NCBI RefSeq assembly: GCF_900182555.1
Contig: NZ_FXTH01000003.1
Location: forward strand, 1-64,000
DNA from: Fodinibius sediminis
GTDB taxonomy: Bacteria; Bacteroidota; Rhodothermia; Balneolales; Balneolaceae
Direction of reading: 5' to 3'
Length of the DNA stretch: 64,000 nucleotides
This document shows positions 44,539-53,655 of the stretch, in pieces. A program made the position numbers and the translations under genes. The notes below the pieces were generated by a model. It had not been told where the DNA came from. It made no database searches and was given only the letters and a program-made list of their open reading frames with translations. Position 1 is the first letter of the stretch. Every line of letters begins with the position of its first letter.

Positions 44539-46722
44539 ATGTCCTTTTTAAAATTGGCTTTTCCTGTTCTTTTACTTCTAACCCAGTTTTTACCCCTGCA
44601 TGCCCAAAAAGTCAACGACTCCTATCAGCTGCATATCAGGGAAATCAACTCCCCGATCACCATCGATGGGAAAATGGATGAACGCGCCTGGCAGCAGGCC
44701 GAAGTAGCCACGGATTTTCATATGATAACCCCCATGGATACCAGCGATGCCACGCTGCGCACCGATGTCCGTATGGCCTATGATGATAAGAATCTGTACC
44801 TGATCGCCATTAATTTCAAGGGCGAATCCGATCCCAATGTGGTTGAATCCCTTCGCCGTGACTTCAATTTTGGCAACAATGACAATTTCCTGCTTTTCAT
44901 GGATCCCTTTGATGATCAAACCAACGGCTTTTCCTTTGGAGCCAATGCCGAAGGAGCCGAATGGGACGGGCTCATGTACGACGGCGGCAGCGTGAATCTC
45001 AGCTGGGATAACAAGTGGGTTTCGAAAGTGGCAAATTATGAAGACCGCTGGGTTTTTGAGGCGGCCATCCCCTTTAAGTCCCTCCGGTATGACGAAGATA
45101 TCACCAAGTGGGGCATCAATTTCAGCCGGTACGACCTGACCTTCCAGGAAAAATCGGGCTGGGCACCCGTGCCCCGGCAGTTTCCTTCGGCTTCGCTGGC
45201 CTATACGGGAAACCTGATCTGGGACAAACCCCCTCCGGCAGCCGGATCCAATATCTCAGTGATTCCCCATGTTCTGGGAGGAGCCAGCCATGATTATCAG
45301 GGATCGGGCAGCACCTCTTACCGCCGCGAAGCAGGGGTAAACGCGAAGATCGGTATCAGCTCCTCATTAAACCTGGACCTGACGGTTAACCCGGATTTCT
45401 CCCAGGTGGAAGTGGATGAGCAGATTATTGACACCGAACGGTTTGAACTCTTTTTCCCGGAAAAGCGCCAGTTCTTCCTGGAAAATGAAGATCTTTTTGC
45501 CAATTTCGGTACCCCGACGATCCGGCCCTTCTTCTCCAGAAGGATTGGCTTGGAAGCCCCCATCATTTTTGGGGGTCGCCTAAGCGGACAACTGAACCGC
45601 AACTGGCGGCTGGGGGTGATGAACATGCAGACCGAGCGGGTCGATGCTCAGCGTATCCCCTCTCAGAATTTCTCTGTTTTTGCCCTGAAGCGACGGGTAG
45701 CCGACCGCTCTAACCTTGGACTGATCTTCGTTAACAAGGAATCCCTGGGGGAACTTTACCAGGCGGAGGACAATACCACCGGCGCCCCCCGCTATAATAG
45801 AAACGTGGGCATTGAATATGATCTTGCCACCGCAAATAATCTGTGGAACGGTAATTTTACTCTTCTTAAATCCTTTTCCTCTCAGACCTCGGGACGTACC
45901 TTTAGCCATTCCACGAGTCTGTTGTACTCCGATGGAAACTGGGAAGCAACGTGGGCTCACGACTACGTAGGGGAAGATTTTACCGCTGAAACCGGTTATG
46001 TCCCCAGGAAAGGATATATTCGGACATACCCGGAGGTAGGCTACCTGTTTTTTCCCAGTACCACTTCGATTTTAAGTCACGGCCCCACGATAAGCACCTC
46101 CTACTATTTCAGCGAATCATTCCGAAATACCGATTATGAAAACAAGCTGACCTATAACCTCAATTTCAGAAATGGGAATACCCTGAACGGCTGGGTTTCC
46201 AATCAGTTTGTGGAGCTCATTAATCCCTTTGATCCGACCAATGCCTCTGGTTATTTCCTGGAAGCAGGCACCCGCCACCATTGGAAAAATTTCGGGCTGG
46301 AATTTACCTCCAAACCCCAGAGCCTGTATACCTACGGTTTCTCCGTCCAAAAGGGCGGTTTCTTTGCGGATGGAGAGCGTTTCTATGCCACCACCCAGCT
46401 GGGGTATCGTTTTCAGCCGTATGTCAACATCTCGGCGCACACCAGCTATAATCATCTAAATCTGCCTAAACCATGGAATCAAACGGACTTCTGGCTCATA
46501 GGAACCCGCTTAGATATTACCTTCACCAAAAACATCTACTTCACCACCTTCACCCAATACAACGAACAGCTGGATAACGTGAACATCAACAGCCGCTTTC
46601 AGTGGCGCTTTCAGCCGGCCTCCGACCTTTTTATCGTCTATACTGACAACTACCTGCCGGGATTATTCTCCGTCAAAACCCGCTCCCTGATGGTCAAATT
46701 CACCTACTGGTGGAACCTGTAG
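44539..46722 (+). CDS. DUF5916 protein: CBM9-like domain plus outer-membrane barrel
   Basis: 727 residues with a signal peptide (FLKLAFPVLLLLTQFLPLHAQ). Residues about 30-210 are a CBM9-like carbohydrate-binding fold (INSPITIDGKMDERAWQQAEVATDF, DVRMAYDDKNLYLIAINF, YEDRWVFEAAIPFKSLRYD). From about 220 the DUF5916 part begins (NVSVIP-type strand, LNLDLTVNPDFSQVEVDEQ, RFELFFPEKRQFFLEN), an outer-membrane beta-barrel with amphipathic strands to the end (SLMVKFTYWWNL). Such proteins are abundant in Bacteroidota and often lie near peptidase or glycan genes, but their role is unproven. Single gene. Confidence 0.9.
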   Translation: MSFLKLAFPVLLLLTQFLPLHAQKVNDSYQLHIREINSPITIDGKMDERAWQQAEVATDFHMITPMDTSDATLRTDVRMAYDDKNLYLIAINFKGESDPNVVESLRRDFNFGNNDNFLLFMDPFDDQTNGFSFGANAEGAEWDGLMYDGGSVNLSWDNKWVSKVANYEDRWVFEAAIPFKSLRYDEDITKWGINFSRYDLTFQEKSGWAPVPRQFPSASLAYTGNLIWDKPPPAAGSNISVIPHVLGGASHDYQGSGSTSYRREAGVNAKIGISSSLNLDLTVNPDFSQVEVDEQIIDTERFELFFPEKRQFFLENEDLFANFGTPTIRPFFSRRIGLEAPIIFGGRLSGQLNRNWRLGVMNMQTERVDAQRIPSQNFSVFALKRRVADRSNLGLIFVNKESLGELYQAEDNTTGAPRYNRNVGIEYDLATANNLWNGNFTLLKSFSSQTSGRTFSHSTSLLYSDGNWEATWAHDYVGEDFTAETGYVPRKGYIRTYPEVGYLFFPSTTSILSHGPTISTSYYFSESFRNTDYENKLTYNLNFRNGNTLNGWVSNQFVELINPFDPTNASGYFLEAGTRHHWKNFGLEFTSKPQSLYTYGFSVQKGGFFADGERFYATTQLGYRFQPYVNISAHTSYNHLNLPKPWNQTDFWLIGTRLDITFTKNIYFTTFTQYNEQLDNVNINSRFQWRFQPASDLFIVYTDNYLPGLFSVKTRSLMVKFTYWWNL

Positions 46723-46784
46723 GCAAGAAGGCGATCACGGCAGCCAGGAGCTCCCCGCTACTTCCTGCCTGAATTAATGTTCCA

Positions 46785-48179
46785 TCATATAGCTCGTATC
46801 TTGCCGCCCGGAATGGGATAGGGATACGATCCATCATCCTTGGGAAGAACGGGAGCCTCGGAATCAAAGGTCAGGTTATCCGGCACCAACACCAGATCCG
46901 AATTGAGTGCATCCTCCCATTCAACCAGCTTGCCCGACTGCACCGCCATGCGTCCCATGATGCTGGTCATCGTACTCTTGGCGGCCCATTCCGTATCATT
47001 TACGTGGCGGCCGGTTCTTACAGCCTGAATAAGGTGTTCATGTTCCGTCTGGTAGGGATTGGGATCTCCAGAGTCGTCATAGCTCCACCGCGTCTTTCCC
47101 TCCAGATCCTCAATCTTGGTTCCTTCCCGGGCCGATAGCCTGGCTGACCCCTCACTCCCCTGGAAGTCAAGGCTTCGGTTTGTCCAGCATCCCGGCATAT
47201 GGCGAGTCCGACTGTGCAGGTGACTTCCATCTTCATACTCATAATCTATATAATAATGATCATAGATATTTCCATCTTCAGGTCCCTCCAGTGCAATACG
47301 TCCGCCTGTGCCAAATGCTCGTACCGGGTATGACCCTTTGGCCCAGTGTGCGATATCTTCAAAATGAATGGTCAGGCCCGCGGGCGAACCGCCCCACAGC
47401 CATTCAAAGCGACGCCAGTTGCGCAACTGGTACTCCAGCTCAGAATCTCCTTCCTTGCGGGCCACCTGTTTGATGCCGGCCAGCAGATAGTTGCAGGTCA
47501 TGGAACTGATATCCCCAATCTCGCCAGTCTGCAGCTTTTCAACCAGGTTTTGAAAGCGACGTGAATACCGGTACTGCAGGCCAACAACTACATTCAATCC
47601 TTTCTGGTCGGCCAACTCACCCGTAGCAAGAATCTTTCGCAGCCCGGGTGCATCCGTGGCCAGCGGTTTCTCCATAAAGACATGCTTTCCCGCATTGATC
47701 GCCGCCTCAAAATGCTGAGGACGAAACGCAGGCGGGGTTGCCAAAATAACTATATCGGCCAGATCTATAGCTTTCTGATAAGCATCCAGTCCAATAAATT
47801 TATGCTTGTCTGGAACGTTCACCCGATCCTTGATAGTGTCGACCCGCATAAGGTTTTCATAACTCTTGTCAAGCATATCCTCAAAGATATCAGCCATTGC
47901 CACCAGCTCCACCTGCGGGTCAGCTTCCAGGGCATTAACGGTAGCGCCTGCCCCCCTTGAGCCACTGCCAATCAAGGCAATGCTGAGCCTGTCTTTTTTA
48001 CTCTTTCCGTAGGCGCTTTTATTTCCGGACAAGGGGCTGAGCAAGGCGCCCCCGACGAGTGCGGCCGAATTCCCCAGAAATTTACGGCGTGAAATATTTT
48101 TGATCTTGTCCTCTGTTGAGCGTTTAACATCCATAGTTGTATTCTGTAACGTTTCGGTGAGTTGTTTCTTTAATGGCAT
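46785..48179 (-). CDS. Tat-exported Gfo/Idh/MocA-family oxidoreductase
   Basis: 464 residues. The N-terminal region carries a Tat signal (ISRRKFLGNSAALVGGALLSP; RR at 31-32) after a 30-residue extension; an alternative ATG at 48134 would shorten that part. The NAD(P) Rossmann domain starts at IALIGSGSRGAG and shows EKPLATD (the catalytic Lys-Pro motif) near 172. The C-terminal domain ends in IPGGKIRAI. Exported members of this family (GFO/IDH with bound cofactor) act on sugars or sugar acids in the periplasm, as in the Zymomonas GFOR model. The substrate is unknown. It faces away from the DUF5916 gene. Confidence 0.88.
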   Translation of the reverse strand: MPLKKQLTETLQNTTMDVKRSTEDKIKNISRRKFLGNSAALVGGALLSPLSGNKSAYGKSKKDRLSIALIGSGSRGAGATVNALEADPQVELVAMADIFEDMLDKSYENLMRVDTIKDRVNVPDKHKFIGLDAYQKAIDLADIVILATPPAFRPQHFEAAINAGKHVFMEKPLATDAPGLRKILATGELADQKGLNVVVGLQYRYSRRFQNLVEKLQTGEIGDISSMTCNYLLAGIKQVARKEGDSELEYQLRNWRRFEWLWGGSPAGLTIHFEDIAHWAKGSYPVRAFGTGGRIALEGPEDGNIYDHYYIDYEYEDGSHLHSRTRHMPGCWTNRSLDFQGSEGSARLSAREGTKIEDLEGKTRWSYDDSGDPNPYQTEHEHLIQAVRTGRHVNDTEWAAKSTMTSIMGRMAVQSGKLVEWEDALNSDLVLVPDNLTFDSEAPVLPKDDGSYPYPIPGGKIRAI

Positions 48180-48445
48180 CTCTGCTTACCTTTGACAAAT
48201 TCCATAATTTTCAATTAAAGAAGATAGACATAAAAAACAAAGCTGTATTATTCTCATGGGTTACTCTGACGGCGTATCTTTTCTCCCCCCGCTCTTTGCC
48301 TGTAGTCCATCTCTTTCCTTTGTGATACCCCTATTTCGGTTATCAGCCCATACTTCAAAAAATCCCCTTACGAGTAGTTATTTGCTTTTTTATCGTGTAA
48401 TTAAATGTTAATCATATGTAATATTTATAACATATTGATATTGAC

Positions 48446-48940
48446 ATGAAATCATATATACAAAAATTAATATTATTATCAATTTTATTAGCTGGTCTTG
48501 GATTTACTGCCTGTGATGATGACAGCACGAGTCCGGACAGCGACCTGACTGCTCTTGAAACAATAGAACAGGAAGACGACTTATCCTCATACTACGATTA
48601 CCTATCGGAACAGGCGTGGAGTGACAGCCTCTCCAAGGATGCCGTAACTGTTTTTGCCCCTACAAATAATGCCCTTTCAGAAAGCGGGGCAGATAGCCTG
48701 AGCGATCAAGAACTTACCCGTTTATTGCAGTACCATGTCGTTGAAAAGGCGCTTACCCATGACGAACTTAAAGAAACCGATTCCGAAACCACGCTTTCCG
48801 GAGAATCCATCACCTTCACTGCTGATGGTGATACCGTGGCGATCAATGGTGACCAGGCCCTCATTGCCTCTGATGGTATTGAAGCCTCTAACGGAATGGT
48901 CTTTATCATTGATACCCTTCTTGCCCAGCCCCAGGAGTAA
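48446..48940 (+). CDS. Fasciclin-domain lipoprotein
   Basis: 164 residues. A lipoprotein signal (KLILLSILLAGLGFTAC, Cys at 23) is followed by an acidic linker (DDDSTSPDSD) and one fasciclin (FAS1) domain: VTVFAPTNNALSESGADSL, LLQYHVVEKALTHDEL, and GIEASNGMVFIIDTLL. FAS1 domains mediate adhesion or matrix contact at the cell surface. Length fits a single-domain lipoprotein. The gene is followed by a perfect hairpin terminator at 48963-48997, so it is a single transcription unit. The strong acidity fits a halotolerant organism. Confidence 0.9.
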   Translation: MKSYIQKLILLSILLAGLGFTACDDDSTSPDSDLTALETIEQEDDLSSYYDYLSEQAWSDSLSKDAVTVFAPTNNALSESGADSLSDQELTRLLQYHVVEKALTHDELKETDSETTLSGESITFTADGDTVAINGDQALIASDGIEASNGMVFIIDTLLAQPQE

Positions 48941-48962
48941 CTACATATCGTTACTCTGTTTT

Positions 48963-48997
48963 GAGTCCGCCACATTATATGGCGGACTCATTTTTTT
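48963..48997 (+). terminator. Rho-independent terminator of the fasciclin gene
   Basis: Perfect 10-base-pair stem (GAGTCCGCCA / TGGCGGACTC) with a 7-base loop, followed by A and seven T. It begins 22 bases after the stop of the fasciclin gene. Confidence 0.93.
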
Positions 48998-49119
48998 CGT
49001 AGATAACTCCTGTATCAGCATCCTGCCCGGGCAGAAGAGGCTTTCTGCTTCTTATTTTTTAATTATCTTTAGGAGCTTCACTCACTGATATTTAAACCAT
49101 ATTTACCAATTTATCTGTT

Positions 49120-49443
49120 ATGCAACAAGAAGAAATCAACAAGGGCAGCAGGCTTATTGAAAATATAATGGGAAGCACCATTAAAATTGAACAGGAAGAT
49201 GTCAAGGATATTCCCCTGGCCTTCCTGTCTGTGGAAGACATGAAATTTCACCTGTCCTGGAAATGGATGATGCCTGTGGTAATCAAAATTGAAGAAGATT
49301 TGGGCTATCTCGTTCTCATCGAGGGAAAGCGGTGTAAAATTACTGCTGATGAGGACACTGTTTTTGAAAACGAATCTGATACAAAACTGGAAGCGATCTG
49401 GCACACTATTGTAGACTTCCTTGAGTGGTATGAGCAGCAGTAA
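49120..49443 (+). CDS. Hypothetical protein, 107 residues
   Basis: Soluble protein of mixed helix and strand with many acidic residues (IENIMGSTIKIEQEDVKDIPLAFLSVEDM, LGYLVLIEGKRCKITADEDTVFENES). No family is recognised. The ATG at 49120 follows an AT-rich leader; a TATCTTTA element, close to the -7 consensus, lies about 50 bases upstream at 49064-49071. Composition and codon use look like the neighbours. It is a single gene before the 333-base gap upstream of mnmG. Confidence 0.6.
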   Translation: MQQEEINKGSRLIENIMGSTIKIEQEDVKDIPLAFLSVEDMKFHLSWKWMMPVVIKIEEDLGYLVLIEGKRCKITADEDTVFENESDTKLEAIWHTIVDFLEWYEQQ

Positions 49444-49776
49444 TGCGCCGGGCTTCACTCTTTTACATATTCACAACATGAGTGTTTTCTGGCGCGCGGC
49501 TCGCATTCTCTGCTTACACCCCCGCGAATCTGACATCAATCGTCACTCAGCCTGATGTTCCCATGGTAACTGCCTGATTGGACTAGCCCTGAAATAAACT
49601 TCCCTATCTTTGGTTTTAGGGCCTGAAAAGTCTATTCGCATTAAGGCTGCTTCCGGTTAAATTATTTCATTAAAAACCCTTATTTTAAAGGTTTATATGG
49701 CCTGTATAGGCCATTAGAGTTTCGTAAATTAACAATGAATTCTATAAGTGTAATAAAAACATACACTTAACTGATA
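49444..49776 (+). promoter_or_regulatory. mnmG leader region: candidate -7 element and palindrome
   Basis: 333 bases with no gene. TATCTTTG at 49605-49612 matches TAnnTTTG exactly, although no clear -33 TTTG stands 19 bases before it. A palindrome ATGGCCT-4 bases-AGGCCAT fills 49697-49714, about 60 bases before the mnmG start, in what would be the leader RNA. It could be an operator or an RNA hairpin. No DnaA-box cluster was seen. Confidence 0.4.
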
Positions 49777-51666
49777 ATGAAGTCTTTATTTCCCACATAT
49801 GATGTCATCGTCGTCGGGGCTGGTCATGCCGGCAGTGAAGCGGCGGGGGCCGCAGCAGCTATGGGTGCCCAGACCCTTTTAATTACTATGAATCTTGATG
49901 CCATCGCCAAAATGTCCTGCAACCCCGCCATTGGGGGAGTAGCAAAGGGCCAATTGGTACGCGAAATTGATGCCCTGGGGGGACTAACGGGCCTTGTTGC
50001 CGACCAGTCAGCCGTTCAATTTCGCATGCTCAACACAAGCAAGGGACCTGCCATGTGGAGTCCCCGATGCCAGAGTGACCGCGCGCTCTATAGCAGCATG
50101 ATGCGCAAGGAGCTGGAAAAAAAGGACAATCTTCACTTCCGTCAGGATAACGTCGTCGATGTACTTACAACAGAAGACGGGAAGCATGTTAGCGGTGTTC
50201 GCACCAGCACCGGACAAACCTTTGAAGCTCAGACAGTTATACTTACTACCGGCACCTTTGGCAATGGACTCATGCACATAGGGGAAACCAATTTTGGAGG
50301 CGGACGTTCCGGCGAACGGGCATCCATCGGTATTTCCGCCGCACTCGAAGAGCTGGGATTTGAGGTGGGTCGCCTTAAAACCGGAACACCACCACGCCTC
50401 GATGGACGATCCATTGATTATGAACAGCTGGATATTCAATATGGAGATGAGGATCCCAGCCCGTTCTCATTCATGACGGATAATCTTCCCACCAGGCAGG
50501 AACAACTTACCTGCTGGATTGGTTTTACCAATAAACGGGTTCATGAGATGCTGCGCTCGGGCTTTGATCGCAGCCCCATGTTCAATGGGACCATTGAATC
50601 TACCGGACCCCGCTACTGTCCAAGTATTGAAGACAAGATCAATCGATTTTCCGATAAAGACAGCCATCAGCTTTTCCTCGAACCGGAGGGATGGGACACA
50701 TACGAAATGTATCTCAATGGCTTTTCTACTTCCCTTCCCGAGGATGTACAGTACAAAGCACTGCAGACTATTCCAGGCTTTGAAGAAGCTGTCATGCTGC
50801 GTCCCGGCTATGCTATTGAATATGACTACTTCCCGCCCTATCAAATACGCAGAAGCATGGAGACCAAAATCACCGAAGGGCTCTTTTTTGCGGGACAAAT
50901 CAATGGCACAACCGGTTATGAAGAAGCCGCCTGCCAGGGACTTATGGCCGGCATTAATGCCGCACGCAAGGTTAAGGGCGAGGATGAATTCATATTAAAA
51001 CGGTCAGAAGCCTATATTGGCGTCCTCATTGATGATCTCATTACCAAAGGCACGGAAGAACCCTACCGGATGTTTACTTCCCGCGCAGAACACCGGATAC
51101 TGTTACGCCAGGACAATGCCGACCTGCGTCTAACTGAACTCGGTTACAAGATCGGCCTGGTCTCAGAGCAGCGTCATGAACGCTTCCAAACAAAGAAGGA
51201 AGCTATTGACCAACTTCATGATCTTATCGCGGACTATACGGTTTATCCTGACAAAATGGATCCCATGCTTGAAGAGCAGGAAACAAGTACGCTCTCTCAA
51301 CCGGTCAAGGCAAAGACCCTGATCCCCCGCCCCCAGCTCTCCATCTATAACCTCCTGGATGCAGATCCCGAACTAAAGAGAAGGGCTCACGAAATAAGCT
51401 CTGACCCCGATGTCTTTGATCAGGTTGAAATACAAATAAAGTATGCCGGCTACATAGAGAAAGAATTTGAGATGGTCGAGGAAATGCGCAAACAGGAAGA
51501 CACCATCATCCCCGACACGCTTGATTACCGCAAAATAAGCAGCCTTTCGGCTGAAGGAACCCAGAAAATGGAACGAATACAACCAGAAACCCTTGGACAA
51601 GCCAGCAGAATAAGCGGCGTAAGCCCCAGCGACATCTCTGTGCTAATGGTCTACCTGAAAAACTAA
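49777..51666 (+). CDS. mnmG: tRNA uridine 5-carboxymethylaminomethyl modification enzyme MnmG (GidA)
   Basis: 629 residues, normal for MnmG. The FAD-binding motif DVIVVGAGHAGSEAA is at the start, followed by MSCNPAIGGVAKGQLVREIDALGG, the conserved loop with Cys of the family, TGTFGNGLMHIGE and the C-terminal RISGVSPSDISVLMVYL. With MnmE it makes the cmnm5U34 wobble modification in tRNA, using FAD, NADH and methylene-THF. It lies directly before rsmG with no spacing; this mnmG-rsmG pair is a classical origin-proximal couple in many bacteria. The parS-like sites begin two bases after its stop. Confidence 0.97.
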   Translation: MKSLFPTYDVIVVGAGHAGSEAAGAAAAMGAQTLLITMNLDAIAKMSCNPAIGGVAKGQLVREIDALGGLTGLVADQSAVQFRMLNTSKGPAMWSPRCQSDRALYSSMMRKELEKKDNLHFRQDNVVDVLTTEDGKHVSGVRTSTGQTFEAQTVILTTGTFGNGLMHIGETNFGGGRSGERASIGISAALEELGFEVGRLKTGTPPRLDGRSIDYEQLDIQYGDEDPSPFSFMTDNLPTRQEQLTCWIGFTNKRVHEMLRSGFDRSPMFNGTIESTGPRYCPSIEDKINRFSDKDSHQLFLEPEGWDTYEMYLNGFSTSLPEDVQYKALQTIPGFEEAVMLRPGYAIEYDYFPPYQIRRSMETKITEGLFFAGQINGTTGYEEAACQGLMAGINAARKVKGEDEFILKRSEAYIGVLIDDLITKGTEEPYRMFTSRAEHRILLRQDNADLRLTELGYKIGLVSEQRHERFQTKKEAIDQLHDLIADYTVYPDKMDPMLEEQETSTLSQPVKAKTLIPRPQLSIYNLLDADPELKRRAHEISSDPDVFDQVEIQIKYAGYIEKEFEMVEEMRKQEDTIIPDTLDYRKISSLSAEGTQKMERIQPETLGQASRISGVSPSDISVLMVYLKN

Positions 51667-52308
51667 TTGTTTCACGTGGAACATCATCGAATCACCACCT
51701 CCAATGTTTCACGTGAAACGTTTGAGGCCACCAAAGACTTGTACGCCTCTCATAAAGACCTCCTGGAGGAGTACATCGACCAGCTCTTCTGGTGGAATGA
51801 CCGGATTAACCTTGTCAGCCGGGATGTTTCACGTGAAACAATAGAGAACCACCTGCACCACTCCCTGCTCATCTCACAACTTTCCCCTTTCATTTCAGAA
51901 AAAAACATCATTGATGCCGGTACTGGCGGTGGGCTTCCGGGTATTCCACTGGCCATAACCCATCCCGGCAAGTCGTTTATTCTCAATGATATCGTAACGA
52001 AAAAATGTCTTGCGGTCAAACAGATGGTTCGTCACCTCGGACTTGACAACATCACCATCGTTGACAGAACTGTAGCTAACCTGCAATACGACACGCCCTT
52101 TCTTCTTATATCAAAGCATGCGTTTAAGGTAAATGACCTTTACTCCATGACTTCACACCTTCCCTGGACAGCGATGGTTCTATACAAAGGACTTGAATTT
52201 CAGGGTGAACTCGCGGGTATAGAGCCCCCCCTCTCCATTGAACGATATGATCTTACCGAGGGATCAGATTTTTACAAGGGCAAGGCCCTTGTCATTATTC
52301 GGCGCTAA
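51667..52308 (+). CDS. rsmG: 16S rRNA (guanine-527-N7)-methyltransferase RsmG (GidB)
   Basis: Up to 213 residues. The SAM motif IIDAGTGGGLPGIPLAI (about 78-94) and FWWNDRINLVSRD, KKCLAVKQMVRHLGL identify RsmG, which makes m7G527 in 16S rRNA and whose loss gives low streptomycin resistance. The frame is open from a TTG at 51667, directly after the mnmG stop; a GTG at 51676 is an alternative. No good ribosome site precedes either, so translation is probably coupled to mnmG. The first residues FHVEHH and the later NVSRET and DVSRET are encoded by three parS-like sites (separate entries), so DNA binding and protein coding share the sequence. Confidence 0.95.
   Translation: MFHVEHHRITTSNVSRETFEATKDLYASHKDLLEEYIDQLFWWNDRINLVSRDVSRETIENHLHHSLLISQLSPFISEKNIIDAGTGGGLPGIPLAITHPGKSFILNDIVTKKCLAVKQMVRHLGLDNITIVDRTVANLQYDTPFLLISKHAFKVNDLYSMTSHLPWTAMVLYKGLEFQGELAGIEPPLSIERYDLTEGSDFYKGKALVIIRR
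51668..51683. promoter_or_regulatory. parS-like ParB-binding site 1
   Basis: TGTTTCACGTGGAACA. Its reverse complement, TGTTCCACGTGAAACA, fits the Bacillus-type parS consensus TGTTNCACGTGAAACA in all defined positions. It starts two bases after the mnmG stop and codes for the first residues of RsmG. Confidence 0.85.
51705..51720. promoter_or_regulatory. parS-like ParB-binding site 2
   Basis: TGTTTCACGTGAAACG, one mismatch (last base) to the parS consensus. It lies 37 bases after site 1 within the rsmG frame and encodes NVSRET. Confidence 0.85.
51825..51840. promoter_or_regulatory. parS-like ParB-binding site 3
   Basis: TGTTTCACGTGAAACA, a perfect 16-base palindrome and perfect parS consensus match, in frame within rsmG (DVSRET). 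It is 120 bases after site 2. Confidence 0.92.
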
Positions 52309-52395
52309 GTCCTCTTTTTCCGACTGTAACTATTAGTCTATTTCGCTTATATTGGCTCAACCTATTCTTTTAAACGAAGCAGAAACCACAGCAAT

Positions 52396-53340
52396 ATGAA
52401 TAGTTCTGAGCGTCGGATGAAGCTTATTTTAATGCTTCAACAGTCGAACAGCCGCATTACCGTCGATGATATCGCAGAGAAATTCGATATAAGCAGGCGT
52501 ACCGTATTCAGGGATTTCAACGCCCTGTCGGAAATGAATGTACCGGTAACATGGGATGAATATACGGGCTATGGTATCATGCGAGGCTACAAAATCCCTC
52601 CACTAATGTTTACCTCCAAAGAACTGGCCACAATTTTAGTCGGCCTCAATTTTGTAAAGTCACAGGTGGACCAAACCCTCATTAATGATGCCAAAGGAGT
52701 TGAATTAAAAATGAAAGAGGTGCTGCCCGATGACCTGCTCGGGTTTATGGAGTCTCTGGAAAAACGGACAGTCGTGGACCCCTACATGAATTTCGGGGCA
52801 GAGAAAAAGGAAGGAGGAAACTGGTTTCTAATCAGTAATGCAATTGCAGAAAACAAGCGAATCTCTTTCAACTATCGCTCAAAAACTTCTGGCAATGTCT
52901 CCACCCGCAGGATTGACCCCTATCTTATTGTATTCTACAAAGATCACTGGAATGTTATCGGGCATTCTCATAAACGGAATGCTGTTCGCAATTTTGTCCT
53001 TGATCGCATGTCAAAAGTGGAAATTTTATCCGAAAAATTCACTCCCTACGGCCAAATCGACATAGAGGGCCTTATCTTTAGATCTGACGAGAGATCCCGT
53101 AAAATAGAGGTAAATGTACATAAAGACAGCTTAAGCCGGTTTAAAGCCAATTTACCAACAAAGATTATTAGGGAAACAAATTATAATCCTAATTTTTTTA
53201 GGTTATCATTTGAGTTCAATAATATGGACTATATCAACAAGTGGCTGCTCCAATTTCATACAAATGTAGAAATTGTTAGTCCTGATGATTTAATAGAAAA
53301 AAGAAACCATCTCCTGGAAGAAATGATCTCTATAAAATAG
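52396..53340 (+). CDS. HTH-WYL transcriptional regulator
   Basis: 314 residues. N-terminal HTH_11-type winged helix (RMKLILMLQQSNSRITVDDIAEKFDISRRTVFRDFNAL, about 5-43), then the WYL domain (about 145-220; ISFNYRSKTSGNVSTRRIDPYLIVFYKDHWNVIGHSHKR) and its C-terminal extension. WYL regulators sense ligands such as nucleic-acid ends, cyclic nucleotides or other effectors and often control DNA repair or defence genes. It stands alone between rsmG and gyrA, so its target is not visible. It is 88 bases after rsmG. Confidence 0.9.
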   Translation: MNSSERRMKLILMLQQSNSRITVDDIAEKFDISRRTVFRDFNALSEMNVPVTWDEYTGYGIMRGYKIPPLMFTSKELATILVGLNFVKSQVDQTLINDAKGVELKMKEVLPDDLLGFMESLEKRTVVDPYMNFGAEKKEGGNWFLISNAIAENKRISFNYRSKTSGNVSTRRIDPYLIVFYKDHWNVIGHSHKRNAVRNFVLDRMSKVEILSEKFTPYGQIDIEGLIFRSDERSRKIEVNVHKDSLSRFKANLPTKIIRETNYNPNFFRLSFEFNNMDYINKWLLQFHTNVEIVSPDDLIEKRNHLLEEMISIK

Positions 53341-53594
53341 ATATTAATGTTTATTCTATAATGAATATTAAAATAGTCTTTGATGGGGTTGCCCACTTTT
53401 CAGCTACACTGAATCAGGTTGCAGCAGACCCTGCTCTATAGTATTATGTAAGATCCGCCATATTGAGATGCCCCTCCACCATGCCCATACAATCGCCTCT
53501 TCAAACAAACTCTCGTGCGGTATCCAATCCAACTGTAGGCTTCCCCATTTTTGGACCATTCTATCGATCATCTCTGGCCAATCCCTTCTGAAAT

Positions 53595-53634
53595 AAAAAA
53601 GGGCTTGCCAAACCATCGGTTCGACAAGCCCTTT
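53595..53634 (-). terminator. Rho-independent terminator of the gyrB-gyrA operon
   Basis: On the minus strand, a 10-base-pair stem AAAGGGCTTG / CAAGCCCTTT with a 17-base loop is followed by a T-run (six T, then A, TTT). It begins 22 bases after the gyrA stop. The rest of 53341-53594 shows no gene. Confidence 0.88.
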
Positions 53635-53655
53635 AAGAAGGTGGTTCGTTTATGG

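Noticed and set aside
49444-49776. Chromosome replication origin upstream of mnmG
   Set aside because: No cluster of DnaA boxes or AT-rich unwinding element with repeats was seen here or near gyrB, although parS sites show that the origin may be near.
51705-51840. parS-like repeats as mobile-element ends
   Set aside because: They are palindromic 16-mers inside a conserved gene and match the ParB site consensus; no transposase or target duplication is present.
53404-53616. 70-codon minus-strand frame after gyrA
   Set aside because: It contains half of the gyrA terminator hairpin and has no motif.
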